64,000 nt of DNA from Litoribacter populi (GCF_007483685.1 NZ_VMKN01000002.1:335452-399451), one strand, 5' to 3'. Positions 16,913 through 26,193 are shown, counted from the first letter of the stretch. A program made the numbers and translations. The notes: generated from the sequence alone by a model not told the origin.

Positions 16913-16951
16913 CATAGAAAAAAGAAAAGCCTTTCCGAAGTGGAAAGGCTT
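16913..16951 (-). terminator. Terminator of the periplasmic rhodanese unit
   Basis: A perfect 10-bp stem AAGCCTTTCC / GGAAAGGCTT (16927-16936, 16942-16951) with a T-rich tail on the minus strand. It separates this unit from the next promoter. Confidence 0.9.
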
Positions 16952-16959
16952 GTCACTAA

Positions 16960-17634
16960 CTAATCGTCTTTTTTCACCAAATACCCTTTGATCTGGTCAC
17001 CCATGTCAATGATTTTTTCACCTTCCAGTTCATGGTGGAGGATGCTGGCCCCTATGGCAGACCGGTAACCCGTCCCGCAATGCACCACGATGGGTTTGTC
17101 AGTCGGGATTTCACCTGCCCTTTCCGCCAGTTCCGGAAGGGGAATGTTTACCGAATGCTCAAACACAGGATTATCCTCATGCTCATCCTCCCCTCTTACA
17201 TCGACTACGGTAAATGCCTCTGGATTTTGATCAAATTCAGCTTTGTCAAACTGCTGCATTTTCTCTCCATCCATTCTATTGTATACAAAGACTCCTTTGA
17301 TGCTGGGTCCATATCCCACCGAATCGGCATGGTCCACCAAATGTGAAAGGCGCTCCGGATTGTCGGCCACCACAAAGAATTCCGTATCAGGATCCACCAT
17401 TTTTTTCAGGAATTCCCCAAATTTGGCTTCTTGAATGTTGATGGCTCCGGGCAAATGGGATTCTTTGAACTTGGCCTGCGGCCGACCATCGATAATCACC
17501 GCCCCGCCTTCAGGGTTATAGTTCTCCTCCATTAGCGGTATGTCCTTTTTGGACGGCGCCAACCTCTCGTCCTGTGCAATTGCAGCGTTACCGAACATGC
17601 CGGCTAAAGCTGTGAGAATCAGTAGTTTTTTCAT
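16960..17634 (-). CDS. Periplasmic tandem-rhodanese protein
   Basis: 224 residues with a signal peptide (MKKLLILTALAGMFGNAAIA, cleavage before QDE). Two rhodanese domains follow. The first (about 30-120) has VVADNPERL where the catalytic loop should be and lacks cysteine; the second (about 135-220) carries HCGTGYRS with C186. It is closely similar along its length to the C-terminal 200 residues of the neighbouring CstB-like protein (17752-19086): GAIIVDGRP.GKYKESHLPGAIN against GAVIIDGRPQAKFKESHLPG, and NIPLPELRERVNEIP against NIPLPELAERAGEIP. I infer a duplication of that module fitted with a signal peptide. Probably transcribed from the same promoter as that gene. Confidence 0.88.
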   Translation of the reverse strand: MKKLLILTALAGMFGNAAIAQDERLAPSKKDIPLMEENYNPEGGAVIIDGRPQAKFKESHLPGAINIQEAKFGEFLKKMVDPDTEFFVVADNPERLSHLVDHADSVGYGPSIKGVFVYNRMDGEKMQQFDKAEFDQNPEAFTVVDVRGEDEHEDNPVFEHSVNIPLPELAERAGEIPTDKPIVVHCGTGYRSAIGASILHHELEGEKIIDMGDQIKGYLVKKDD

Positions 17635-17645
17635 ATTTATTTTTT

Positions 17646-17680
17646 TGTACCAGGCACCATGTACAAAGCACCAAGTATTT
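17646..17680 (-). repeat. GTACTAGGTACTATGTAC-type repeat (copy 2)
   Basis: GTACCAGGCACCATGTACAAAGCACCAAGTA, a diverged relative of 14134-14162, in the gap between the second CstB-like gene and the periplasmic rhodanese. Confidence 0.5.
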
Positions 17681-17719
17681 AAGTATCAAAGGTTAATTTC
17701 TTTCCCTTTAGGCCTTATT

Positions 17720-17752
17720 CCCGACATCCGACATCCGACATCGGTCATCTAT
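17720..17752 (-). repeat. Degenerate GATGaCcGATG tandem repeat (copy 2)
   Basis: The minus strand reads GATGACCGATGTCGGATGTCGGATGTCGGG, three to four units, directly after the stop codon of the gene ending at 17752. Confidence 0.68.
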
Positions 17753-19086
17753 CAACCAAACTCCTTAATTGCCTCACTCATATCCATCACCGTTTTGTCA
17801 GGAAAGGCATTTTTCACAATACTGCTCCCTGCCGCCGAGCGGTAGCCGCCTGCACAGTGCACTACTATAGGCCTATCTTTAGGTATTTCATTCACCCGCT
17901 CCCTCAATTCTGGAAGTGGAATATTGATGGCAGAATTAAATTTTTTGTCCCCTTTTGTTTCACTTGCGTTTCTGATATCCAGGATGGTATAAGCGTCCTT
18001 GTTTTCCTTGAATTTCCCTTTATCAAAGGCATCAAATCCCTTTCCATCCGAACCAGTATAAATAAAGGCCCCTTGGATATTGAGTTCATAACCTATCTTG
18101 GCCGTTTTCCTGATCAGTTTATTCAAGGTTTGCGAATCTTCAGCCACCAAGTAAAAGGGCTCATTTGGAGCTACTATACTTCCAAGCCAAGTTTCAAACT
18201 TCTCTCCGTCCATGATATTAATAGCCCCGGGAAGGTGGGATTCTTTATACTTGCCACTAGGTCTTCCATCCACTATGATAGCTCCTTGTTCAGGCATAAA
18301 ATTTTCATCCATTTTTCTCACCTTCTTTACGCTGTCCTCATAGTTTGGTGCTCCCTGCTTATTAAGGTCCACATCATAAGGAAAATATTTAGGGATAAAG
18401 GGCTGATCCTCGAGTAGAATTTCCACAAACCTATCCTCGCTCATTTCTTGAAGGGCGTAATTAGATGCTTTTTCCTGACCTATGGTGCTGCTGTTAGCAT
18501 CGCTCATGGATTTGCCGCACAGGGAGCCGGAACCATGGGCTGGATAGACCACCACCTCATCAGCAAGCTTCATGAGTTTTTCGCGAGTACTTTGGTACAT
18601 CTGTCTGGCCAGTTCCTCTCGTTTAGCCTGCATCTTACCGGATTTCTCACGAAGGTCTGGTCTTCCTACATCTCCAATAAAAAGGGTGTCTCCGGTGAAG
18701 ACCGCCTTGTCCTTGCCATCCTCAGACACCACAATGCTGATACTATCGGGGGAGTGGCCAGGGGTATGGAGCGCTTTGAATTTCACTTTATCCCCAAGGC
18801 TGATTTCATCCCCTTCATCAAATGCCTGATGAGGATAGTCGGCCTCCACCATCTCGCTGATGTAAACGGTAGCACCGGTTGTTTTATGGATTTCGTAATG
18901 TGAACTTATAAAATCAGCATGTGGGTGCGTTTCGATCACCCCAACGATGTCCCCCTGCTTTTGCTTTGCAAAATCATAGTATTGCTGTGGATCTCTTCCC
19001 GGATCGACCAGGATCACCTTGTTATCCGCTACTATGGCGTATGAAAAATGGGATAAGCCCTTGTCCTCAAATTGCTTGATTTCCAT
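17752..19086 (-). CDS. CstB-like persulfide dioxygenase-rhodanese fusion (copy 2)
   Basis: 444 residues with the same three-domain plan as the gene at 14354. The metallo-beta-lactamase domain has THPHADF (H54, H56, D58), HTPGHS and GDTLFIGDVGRPDL. A first rhodanese (about 255-345) has no cysteine (VAEDSQTLN at the loop). A second rhodanese ends with the active HCAGGYRS, C411. It is only moderately similar to copy 1, so it is an old paralogue rather than a recent duplicate. Expected reaction: oxygen-dependent conversion of low-molecular-weight persulfide to sulfite, with the rhodanese making thiosulfate. A Crp-type promoter lies 50-95 bp upstream. Confidence 0.9.
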   Translation of the reverse strand: MEIKQFEDKGLSHFSYAIVADNKVILVDPGRDPQQYYDFAKQKQGDIVGVIETHPHADFISSHYEIHKTTGATVYISEMVEADYPHQAFDEGDEISLGDKVKFKALHTPGHSPDSISIVVSEDGKDKAVFTGDTLFIGDVGRPDLREKSGKMQAKREELARQMYQSTREKLMKLADEVVVYPAHGSGSLCGKSMSDANSSTIGQEKASNYALQEMSEDRFVEILLEDQPFIPKYFPYDVDLNKQGAPNYEDSVKKVRKMDENFMPEQGAIIVDGRPSGKYKESHLPGAINIMDGEKFETWLGSIVAPNEPFYLVAEDSQTLNKLIRKTAKIGYELNIQGAFIYTGSDGKGFDAFDKGKFKENKDAYTILDIRNASETKGDKKFNSAINIPLPELRERVNEIPKDRPIVVHCAGGYRSAAGSSIVKNAFPDKTVMDMSEAIKEFG

Positions 19087-19135
19087 AAATGATAATTGTT
19101 TTAGGATTAGGTTAATGGTTTGATTTTATTTAATA

Positions 19136-19179
19136 CAAAAATAGTTCAATTTCTGACAATACTTCGTGACTTGAGTCAC
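19136..19179 (-). promoter_or_regulatory. Crp-type operator and promoter of the second CstB-like gene
   Basis: GTGACTTGAGTCAC at 19166-19179 is a near-perfect palindrome and an exact GTGA-N6-TCAC. The minus-strand -7 element TATTTTTG is at 19143-19136. Spacing is 29.5 bp. Confidence 0.75.
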
Positions 19180-19537
19180 TTAATTAGCTGATTACTAAAA
19201 GAATTTCAAAAATTTCTTATCCCACCTATAACAATAATTTGATAGTTTCACTATCTTTGTAAATATTTCAAGATTATTTTTAACTATTAGTATTTTATAC
19301 GTGTAGCTAGTAATATCAACTAAACAAAATTGAGTTGATTACTATCGGGTGGGCCAGCCGGTCTTTTTTATAAGTTTTTTTTATATCCTAAACCTAAAAC
19401 CCCTGGCCTATGAACTTGGATACTTCCTGACCACACTATTCCCGTACGATTTAGATTTTTGATTTGAAATGGCATCCCACAGGTGCTATACGGGACCCCT
19501 ATGCTCTTTTTCTATCTATTTATCAAACTGAGAAATT
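19180..19537. other. Upstream region of the first GloVer gene
   Basis: About 360 bp. A -7 consensus TATCTTTG (19252-19259, plus strand) overlaps a perfect dyad GATAGT-TTC-ACTATC (19241-19255), which could be an operator or a small hairpin. The predicted 5' leader of ~270 nt is long for this genome, but I recognise no riboswitch in it. Confidence 0.4.
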
Positions 19538-22500
19538 ATGAAAACCTTTACAACAAACGCTATCACAAGACTTTTGTATGTTGCCTTATCGGTATTGATG
19601 GGAGTCGTGAATTTAACCCATACTTATGGCCAAAGAATCTTCGGTGTTGCATCAGAGGCAGGTCCAAAAGGCGGGGGAACGGTGTTCTCCATGGATCCGT
19701 CCGATGGCAATTTTACCGTTGAACATGCATTTGAATTGCCCATTAGCGGACCCTTTGCTTTGTTTGAAGGCATTGATGGAAATTACTATGGTGTAAATAG
19801 CGGCGGCATTTATGGTCAGGGCGCCATAAGTAGGTACTCTGCTGAGGGCATGGAAATGGAGGTTTTGCACTATTTCGAGGGCGGAAACAATGGCCGACAA
19901 CCTTATTCGGATCTAGTTCAGGATGAGGCAGGATATTTCTACGGGGTTGCATTGGGTGGCCAATTTGATGACGGCTTGATTTTCAAGCTTTCACCTGGTG
20001 GTGAATATACTATTCTATACCATTTCGATACTTCCAGCGAAGTAGCCGGCTCGCCAGCAGGTGGACTTACACTAGGTAGCGAAGGAAAACTTTACGGAGC
20101 AAATAGTTCTGGAATAGGGCGTGGCAGTTATGGAGCTATATTCTCAATAGAAAGGGACGGATCAGGTATGACTGTTTTAAAAACCTTTGAAGACATAATG
20201 GATGGAAGTCCCAGGTCAAAATTACATAAGGGGCCAGATGGATTCCTTTATGGGTTAGCTGATTTTGATCCTTTTTTGTACAAAATTGCCCCTGACGGAA
20301 GCGGCTATGAGATCATAGGCACCCTGGACCGGAGTTTGGCAAGCTTCTCTTTGGTAAACCATCCTGACAGTTCGACCGGCATTATCTATGGCTTGGCAAT
20401 TCAGGGCTTTGTGGGTGGGGAAACCAAGATTTTCAAGATAGACACGCAAACAGACGAAATGGAAATACTTTATTCCATGGAATCTCCCCAGAGCGACGGA
20501 TCAAGAGTTGATACGGGATTGTTGATAGATGAGGATGGATATTTATATTGGCTGACCCGATCGGTTAGGGCCAACTCCCAAATACACCGTTTAGATCCAG
20601 GTTCCAAAAATCTCACCATTTACTCCACGCTTGAATCTGAACAAGGCTATATAAACGCTACCTCTATAAATTTTGAACGAGATGGGTCAATTGTAGGCGT
20701 GGGTTCTATCCGAGAAAACGTAACCTCCCTGATTTTCAGGCTTGATTCAGATGAAAGCAGACCCAGCATTATTTATGAAAAAGGAATTATCGACCCCTAT
20801 GGACCTAGAGGTAAGCTATTGGAGACTTCCTTTGGGAAAATTTACGGCGTAGCTGGTGGCGGGAAAGGAACTGGAACTATCTATGGCATAAATGCCGACG
20901 GAACCGGATTTACTGTTTTAAGAAACCTGGATTTCAATGAGGATGGCAGAGACCCTAACGGCTTGATTGAAGGCAGTGATGGGAATATCTATGGGATAAA
21001 TTCAGGAGGTGGAGTTCTCCTGAGTGGCACCATCTTCAAAATGTCTCCAGACGGAACTGAATTTACAGTCCTCCGGCACTTACATCCCAAACTGGATGGG
21101 GGCAACGTAAATGGAAACCTAGTGGAAGGGCCAAATGGACTTTTTTACGGGGTGGCAAGAGAAGATGGTCCTGAGGGATTTGGAAGTTTGTTCAGCATCA
21201 GCAAGAACGGTGATTTTGAAGTAGTTTACAGCTTTTCGCAAGCCAGAGCCGGTCGTTCTCCAAATGGTTCACTCACCCTTGGTCAAGATGGAAGACTGTA
21301 TGGTTTTACCACCGAAGGGGCCAGAAATAGAAAAGGCTATAGTATTGGTTTGGACGGTAGCGATCTACAGGTGCTTTACGAGACACCTTTCCGCGACCAG
21401 GGCATGTATCCTATCGACCAAATGGTGGAAGGGGATCCCGGGGTTTTCTACGGTGTGATGGTCACAGGGCCGGACGATTTTTTCAGCTTCCTGGATTTTG
21501 GACTGGTCTTCAAGCTGACTGTGGAAGATCTTAATTTTGAGATCCTTCAAACCTTTGTGGTGGAGGAGGATGGGGTACCGTATACTGGGCTTGCCATTGA
21601 TAACCAGGGTAATCTTTATGGTGGGACTGATATAAATTTCCAGCCGTATGACCCGGTAACTCAAGCGGGAGTGATTTTCAAGCTCAGTGCAGGCGATTAT
21701 AAATACGAGGTATTGAAAAATCTTAATGAATCCTCGGATGGAAAAGGGGTGACTGGAATTAATTTCATCAAAGGTGATCTCCCTGATTGTATTGAAATTA
21801 AACTCGGTGAACTCATCATCGACCCCGAAAAACGCGCCCCAATTGGCAAAACAATCAGACCTACTGTGGCGGTGAATTCGATCGGTCCCTCCTCGGCAAC
21901 CTGGCAATGGGGAAATGAAGAATCATCTGCAGTAGAAATGGGCGAAAATAAAATCGCCGGGGCTTTCAAATATGAAGAAGCCGGGCTTTACCGAATAGCT
22001 CTTGAATATGCGGATGGATGTGGTCAAACCAAAACAGTGGAAAGTGACCCCTACCCCGTTTACGACCCAGATGCAGGTAGGCTGATCGGTGCAGGGTGGT
22101 TCAATTCCCCTCAAGGAGCCTACATTTCCAAACCGCGGTCCGCAGGGCGGGCATTCTTCAACATCAATGCCCTATACCACCGCAACAGCAAGACTCCTAG
22201 TGGAATGGCCAGCTTCAGTACCAGGGATTTCAGTTTCCACAGCACCTATTTCAACTGGCTGGTCATCGATGATGAAAAGGCCGTGCTACAGGGTGTGGGC
22301 AAGGTCAACGGACGTGGCAATTTTGGTATTTTGATGAGTGCTGTGGAGGGTAATCTAGAAGGCGAATCCACCGGCAGATTGCGCGTCAAAATCTGGGATC
22401 GAAACCGGGATGATCTGCTCATTTATGACAATGACATGGATGCTCCAACTGACGCCTTGGCGGAAAATTCAATTGACCAAGGCACCATCAACATCACAGA

Positions 22501-22786
22501 TAGAAGAACGAAAAAATATCAGAAAGACTATCAGGCTTTGCTCGAAATCAAGGCCTATCCCAACCCAGCTAGCGACAGAATATATATTGACTTGGGGGAC
22601 ATTACTCCTGAAATGATCAATACCCTGCTGACCGATGCTTATGGCACTTTTGAAATCAGGAACTTGCACAGAAAAGTGGATGGTAACAGGCTTGAATTTG
22701 ACCTGACTACTTTAAAATACGGCACCTATTACATCAGGATACAGACTGAGAATGGGTCTCACAGTATTAAGATTCTAAAACGCTAA
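19538..22786 (+). CDS. Secreted GloVer-repeat protein with T9SS sorting domain (paralogue 1)
   Basis: 1082 residues. A signal peptide (about 1-31, ending HTYGQ) is followed by some 15-18 repeats of the GloVer type (LYG..S.GG..G.GTIFK..PDG....L..F) that presumably form beta-propeller blades. Next come a short bridging segment (ATWQWGNEESSAVEMGE), a post-COAP-1-like domain (GAGWFNSPQGAYISKPRSAG ... FHSTYFNWLVID ... LRVKIWD) and a type A T9SS C-terminal sorting domain (KAYPNPASDRIYIDLGDI ... GTYYIRIQTENG). It is expected at the cell surface or secreted. The function of the propeller is unknown; no catalytic motif is visible. Tandem paralogue of the next gene. Confidence 0.85.
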   Translation: MKTFTTNAITRLLYVALSVLMGVVNLTHTYGQRIFGVASEAGPKGGGTVFSMDPSDGNFTVEHAFELPISGPFALFEGIDGNYYGVNSGGIYGQGAISRYSAEGMEMEVLHYFEGGNNGRQPYSDLVQDEAGYFYGVALGGQFDDGLIFKLSPGGEYTILYHFDTSSEVAGSPAGGLTLGSEGKLYGANSSGIGRGSYGAIFSIERDGSGMTVLKTFEDIMDGSPRSKLHKGPDGFLYGLADFDPFLYKIAPDGSGYEIIGTLDRSLASFSLVNHPDSSTGIIYGLAIQGFVGGETKIFKIDTQTDEMEILYSMESPQSDGSRVDTGLLIDEDGYLYWLTRSVRANSQIHRLDPGSKNLTIYSTLESEQGYINATSINFERDGSIVGVGSIRENVTSLIFRLDSDESRPSIIYEKGIIDPYGPRGKLLETSFGKIYGVAGGGKGTGTIYGINADGTGFTVLRNLDFNEDGRDPNGLIEGSDGNIYGINSGGGVLLSGTIFKMSPDGTEFTVLRHLHPKLDGGNVNGNLVEGPNGLFYGVAREDGPEGFGSLFSISKNGDFEVVYSFSQARAGRSPNGSLTLGQDGRLYGFTTEGARNRKGYSIGLDGSDLQVLYETPFRDQGMYPIDQMVEGDPGVFYGVMVTGPDDFFSFLDFGLVFKLTVEDLNFEILQTFVVEEDGVPYTGLAIDNQGNLYGGTDINFQPYDPVTQAGVIFKLSAGDYKYEVLKNLNESSDGKGVTGINFIKGDLPDCIEIKLGELIIDPEKRAPIGKTIRPTVAVNSIGPSSATWQWGNEESSAVEMGENKIAGAFKYEEAGLYRIALEYADGCGQTKTVESDPYPVYDPDAGRLIGAGWFNSPQGAYISKPRSAGRAFFNINALYHRNSKTPSGMASFSTRDFSFHSTYFNWLVIDDEKAVLQGVGKVNGRGNFGILMSAVEGNLEGESTGRLRVKIWDRNRDDLLIYDNDMDAPTDALAENSIDQGTINITDRRTKKYQKDYQALLEIKAYPNPASDRIYIDLGDITPEMINTLLTDAYGTFEIRNLHRKVDGNRLEFDLTTLKYGTYYIRIQTENGSHSIKILKR

Positions 22787-22797
22787 ATAATTTACTA

Positions 22798-22835
22798 CCG
22801 GAGCGACCCATCTGAGCTAGCTCCGGTTTTTTGTG
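22798..22835 (+). terminator. Terminator of GloVer paralogue 1
   Basis: Stem CCGGAGC / GCTCCGG (22798-22804, 22820-22826) followed by TTTTTTG, so the two paralogues are separate transcripts. Confidence 0.85.
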
Positions 22836-22928
22836 TTTTTCGGCTTTCGGTATGGGGAATTTTTCCATTTAAGTATTCATCAAGGGGCTTTTAGGTCCCA
22901 AAATCTTCAAGCTTATAATTTTCAGAAA

Positions 22929-25900
22929 ATGAAGAATCAATTTTACAAATCATTCAGAATTTGGGTGAAAGCGGTTTTGATATGCTTTTGTCTAGTAAGT
23001 TTTGTTGGCTTGCCAAAGGTGAAGGGGCAGGATGTCTTTTGGGGAATTTCGGGATTTGGCCCCCTAGGAGGGGGTTCGATTTATTCGATCAATTCGGATG
23101 GCACGGATTATCAGCAAAGACATGCTTTTACACCATCACCTCAATTAACCGGCGAACTGTTGGACATTGGAGATGGCTTCCTATATGGTATTTCAACCGG
23201 CAGAGATAGAGGTTCCATTGTGAGGTTCAGCTCCGACGGATCTTTTTTTGAGACGATACATTCCTTGGCATTGCAACCTTTTGGTAAGCTGGTTTTGGGC
23301 AGCGATAATATGCTCTACGGCACCGCCCATCATTTTGCTAACCAATCTCCTGTGGTGATTTTCAAAATCAATCCGGATGGTTCAGGGTATGAGGAGATAT
23401 ATAATTCCAATGAAGCTGAGTTTAAAATATCCTGGAATGTAGGACTAAAAACAGCCCATAATGGATTTTTGTATTCCCTTTCTCCCGATGGAATCTTCAA
23501 GATCAGTCTCGATGGCTCATCAATTTCCATTCTTGAAACCAGCAGCAATGACCTCAGTGATCATAGGATAGCAAGCTTGGTCCAAGATGAGGAAGGGATC
23601 TTGTATGGTTTTGAAAGAAGTGACAACAGGATCTTTCATCTGTACAAAATACATCCTGATGCAGGAAAGTTTGAGGTACTTTACGCATTTGAGTATGAAC
23701 CAGGAGATTCCTTCGAAGCGGACCTTATAGTTGGGGCAGAAGGATTCCTCTACGGCATGTTCGGCCAAGATAGTTGGGACGGAGATCCCACCTCTGGAAC
23801 AGTATTTCAAATCGGCCGAGACGGAACAGGCTTTTCAGTGCTCCATGAGTTTGTGGACTCAGCCCCTAGCGGCTCTTTGGTTGAATCAAACGGCAATTTA
23901 TATGGGATTGAAGTTGATGAAGATCGGGACGGATTTTTATTCAGGATTGATGTGGACAGTGGTGGGTTTACACAAGTTTTATCCCTGGAAACTTTCCCCT
24001 CCAACTCCAGTCTTACTTTAGGGTCTGACAGCAACCTGTATGGATTATTCGTTCCTGCTGACAGAAGCATTATTTTCAGCATTGTGCTGGACGATTACAG
24101 CTACCGAACTATTGTTGCCCCCACTTCCGATGGTTCTTCTCCCAATAACATTGTTGAAGGGCAGGATGGCTACTTCTACGGAACTACAGTAGCAGGGGGC
24201 GTGTTCGGAAGAGGTACATTTTTCAGGATCAGTCCTCAGGGGAATGATTTCCAGGTACTTCACCACTTGGAAGTGACCATTACCAAACTCATCGAAGGGA
24301 CCGATGGCGATTTTTATGGGATAGGCGAAGTGACGGAAAATTCCCATCACCTCTTTCGCATCACCACTGAGGGGCTCCACTCTCTGAGAGAATTCCCTGC
24401 CCTTTACCGGGACTTGTTGCAAGATCAGGAGGGCTTCCTTTACGGAATTTTCGTTGATTTAAATGAAGAGGCTAGCATTTTCAAAATCAGTACTGACGGT
24501 AATGAATTTGAAATATTGTTTTCCCCCAGCCAGCAACATCCTTACAGACTTCAACAAGGTCCATTCCTATTAGCACAAAATGTTTTCATTTATGTAGGGG
24601 CAAGAGTAGCGGGTTCCTTTGACCAAAACCTGATTTTTAGGGTTAACATTGACGGATCAGATTTTGAAGTCCTCAGGACTCAAGAGGACTGGCTGGAAGA
24701 CATGATCCCCGGATATTTTTTGGAAGGAAGTGACGGATTGATATATGGGGTTTTGTTGGATATAGAAGGAGGCGCACCGTGGCTATTCAGTATGCAGCCT
24801 GATGGATCGGGTTTCCAGAGTTCCCAGCTCCCCATTCCTTCTTTTATATACAGTTTAAGATTCGAATGCAGGGATGGATATCTGTATGGAGATGGGGAAG
24901 ACATAGATGATCCAACTACTTTCCTATACAGGGTGGCTAAAGATGGCACAGATGCCTCAAGAATTTACGTTTCTGAGGGTGGAATCAACCCGGTTGGTCC
25001 TTTTGTCCTACAACAACGCGATTGCCCTACCCCATCAAGCCCCGAACCCATAATCTCTGACAGTTTGATCGCTATAGGTGATGAGATTTCCGTCTTTGTA
25101 TCCATTACCGAAGAAAAGGATTGGCTTACCGCCACCTGGCACTGGGGCGATGGTGAAACTTCCGAGGCCAGCTTCACCGATACCATTGCGGTGGGCACCC
25201 ATTCCTACACCCAGGCAGGCTCCTATTCAATAACTTTGGTTTTAACCGATGACTGCGGCACGGCCACTTCCCCACCAGTTGCAGTGGAAGTTACCGATGA
25301 GGCTCAGCCTAGCACAGGCTCCGTGAAAGGAATCGGAATGTTCGCCTCACCTAGAGGCGCATATGTTGCCAAACCACAGATGAGGGGCATGGCTCACTAC
25401 AGCATCCACGCCAAAGCCGATAACGGAAAAGTTTCCGGCACCTTCCAGTTCAAGATTGCTGACCTACAGTTCCGAAGCTCTAAATATGATCAGTTGATAA
25501 TTGAAGACAATAGAGCTTGGCTCTATGGTGAAGGCAAGATCAGAGGAAAGGGCAAATATGGGTTCCTGTTAGCCATGGTCGATGAGGAAGACAGTCCTAA
25601 TGAGAAGAGCTATAAAAAATGGAAAACCCGAGGAAAGGACAAACTCCGCGTCAAGATATGGAATATCAGCAAGGACAACCGGATTGTCTATGACAACCAA
25701 CTTGGAGATTCCGATGATGCAGTGGCCGTTAGGAATATTGAAAGGGGCACCATTATCATACTCGAAGAGGTAACAAGCCCCGGGATTGAGTTGGACAAGG
25801 ACTTCATCATAGAGCAACTTAAGAAGATCAAGGCTTATCCTAATCCGGCTAGCGATAAAATTTACATTGACCTAGGGGATATCACACCCGAAATGATCAA

Positions 25901-26066
25901 TACCATGCTGACCGATGCTTATGGAACCTTTGAGATCAGAAATCTTTATAGAAAAATGGATGGGAATCTACTTGAATTCGATTTGTCTAGTTTGAAACAT
26001 GGTACTTATTATATCAGGATTCAGACTAAAAATGGATCGCAGAGTATTAAGATTTTGAAGAAATAG
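22929..26066 (+). CDS. Secreted GloVer-repeat protein with PKD and T9SS domains (paralogue 2)
   Basis: 1045 residues from the ATG at 22929. An upstream in-frame start is rejected because the signal peptide begins at MKNQFYKSFRIWVKAVLICF. The layout is GloVer repeats (about 35-700), then a PKD-like domain with ATWHWGDGETSE and the SYTQAGSYSITLVLTDDCG signature, a post-COAP-1-like domain (GIGMFASPRGAYVAKPQMRG ... LRVKIWN), and a T9SS sorting domain. Its last ~75 residues are almost identical to those of paralogue 1, while the repeat region has diverged strongly. It probably shares the surface location; the ligand is unknown. Confidence 0.85.
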   Translation: MKNQFYKSFRIWVKAVLICFCLVSFVGLPKVKGQDVFWGISGFGPLGGGSIYSINSDGTDYQQRHAFTPSPQLTGELLDIGDGFLYGISTGRDRGSIVRFSSDGSFFETIHSLALQPFGKLVLGSDNMLYGTAHHFANQSPVVIFKINPDGSGYEEIYNSNEAEFKISWNVGLKTAHNGFLYSLSPDGIFKISLDGSSISILETSSNDLSDHRIASLVQDEEGILYGFERSDNRIFHLYKIHPDAGKFEVLYAFEYEPGDSFEADLIVGAEGFLYGMFGQDSWDGDPTSGTVFQIGRDGTGFSVLHEFVDSAPSGSLVESNGNLYGIEVDEDRDGFLFRIDVDSGGFTQVLSLETFPSNSSLTLGSDSNLYGLFVPADRSIIFSIVLDDYSYRTIVAPTSDGSSPNNIVEGQDGYFYGTTVAGGVFGRGTFFRISPQGNDFQVLHHLEVTITKLIEGTDGDFYGIGEVTENSHHLFRITTEGLHSLREFPALYRDLLQDQEGFLYGIFVDLNEEASIFKISTDGNEFEILFSPSQQHPYRLQQGPFLLAQNVFIYVGARVAGSFDQNLIFRVNIDGSDFEVLRTQEDWLEDMIPGYFLEGSDGLIYGVLLDIEGGAPWLFSMQPDGSGFQSSQLPIPSFIYSLRFECRDGYLYGDGEDIDDPTTFLYRVAKDGTDASRIYVSEGGINPVGPFVLQQRDCPTPSSPEPIISDSLIAIGDEISVFVSITEEKDWLTATWHWGDGETSEASFTDTIAVGTHSYTQAGSYSITLVLTDDCGTATSPPVAVEVTDEAQPSTGSVKGIGMFASPRGAYVAKPQMRGMAHYSIHAKADNGKVSGTFQFKIADLQFRSSKYDQLIIEDNRAWLYGEGKIRGKGKYGFLLAMVDEEDSPNEKSYKKWKTRGKDKLRVKIWNISKDNRIVYDNQLGDSDDAVAVRNIERGTIIILEEVTSPGIELDKDFIIEQLKKIKAYPNPASDKIYIDLGDITPEMINTMLTDAYGTFEIRNLYRKMDGNLLEFDLSSLKHGTYYIRIQTKNGSQSIKILKK

Positions 26067-26092
26067 AGACGAGAGACCAAACCAGTAAAAAG

Positions 26093-26122
26093 AAATCCCG
26101 CGCCATACTGCGCGGGATTTTT
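26093..26122 (+). terminator. Terminator of GloVer paralogue 2
   Basis: Stem AAATCCCGCG / CGCGGGATTT (26093-26102, 26111-26120) plus TT. The symmetry could also terminate the convergent RND operon. Confidence 0.85.
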
Positions 26123-26143
26123 CATGTGGAAACAACAATTAAG

Positions 26144-26193
26144 AATGACGGATGTGGGATGACGGATGCTCGATGACGGATGCCCGATGACTG
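26144..26193 (+). repeat. Degenerate GATGaCcGATG tandem repeat (copy 3)
   Basis: ATGACGGATGTGGGATGACGGATGCTCGATGACGGATGCCCGATGACTG, six or so imperfect units, between two convergent genes. Confidence 0.7.

Noticed and set aside
17857-18417. A 186-codon plus-strand open frame
   Set aside because: Antisense to the second CstB-like gene and without family resemblance.
19180-19537. Long leader of the GloVer gene as a riboswitch
   Set aside because: No conserved core of a known riboswitch class could be recognised by eye.
21365-21907. A 180-codon minus-strand open frame
   Set aside because: Shadow of the GloVer gene.
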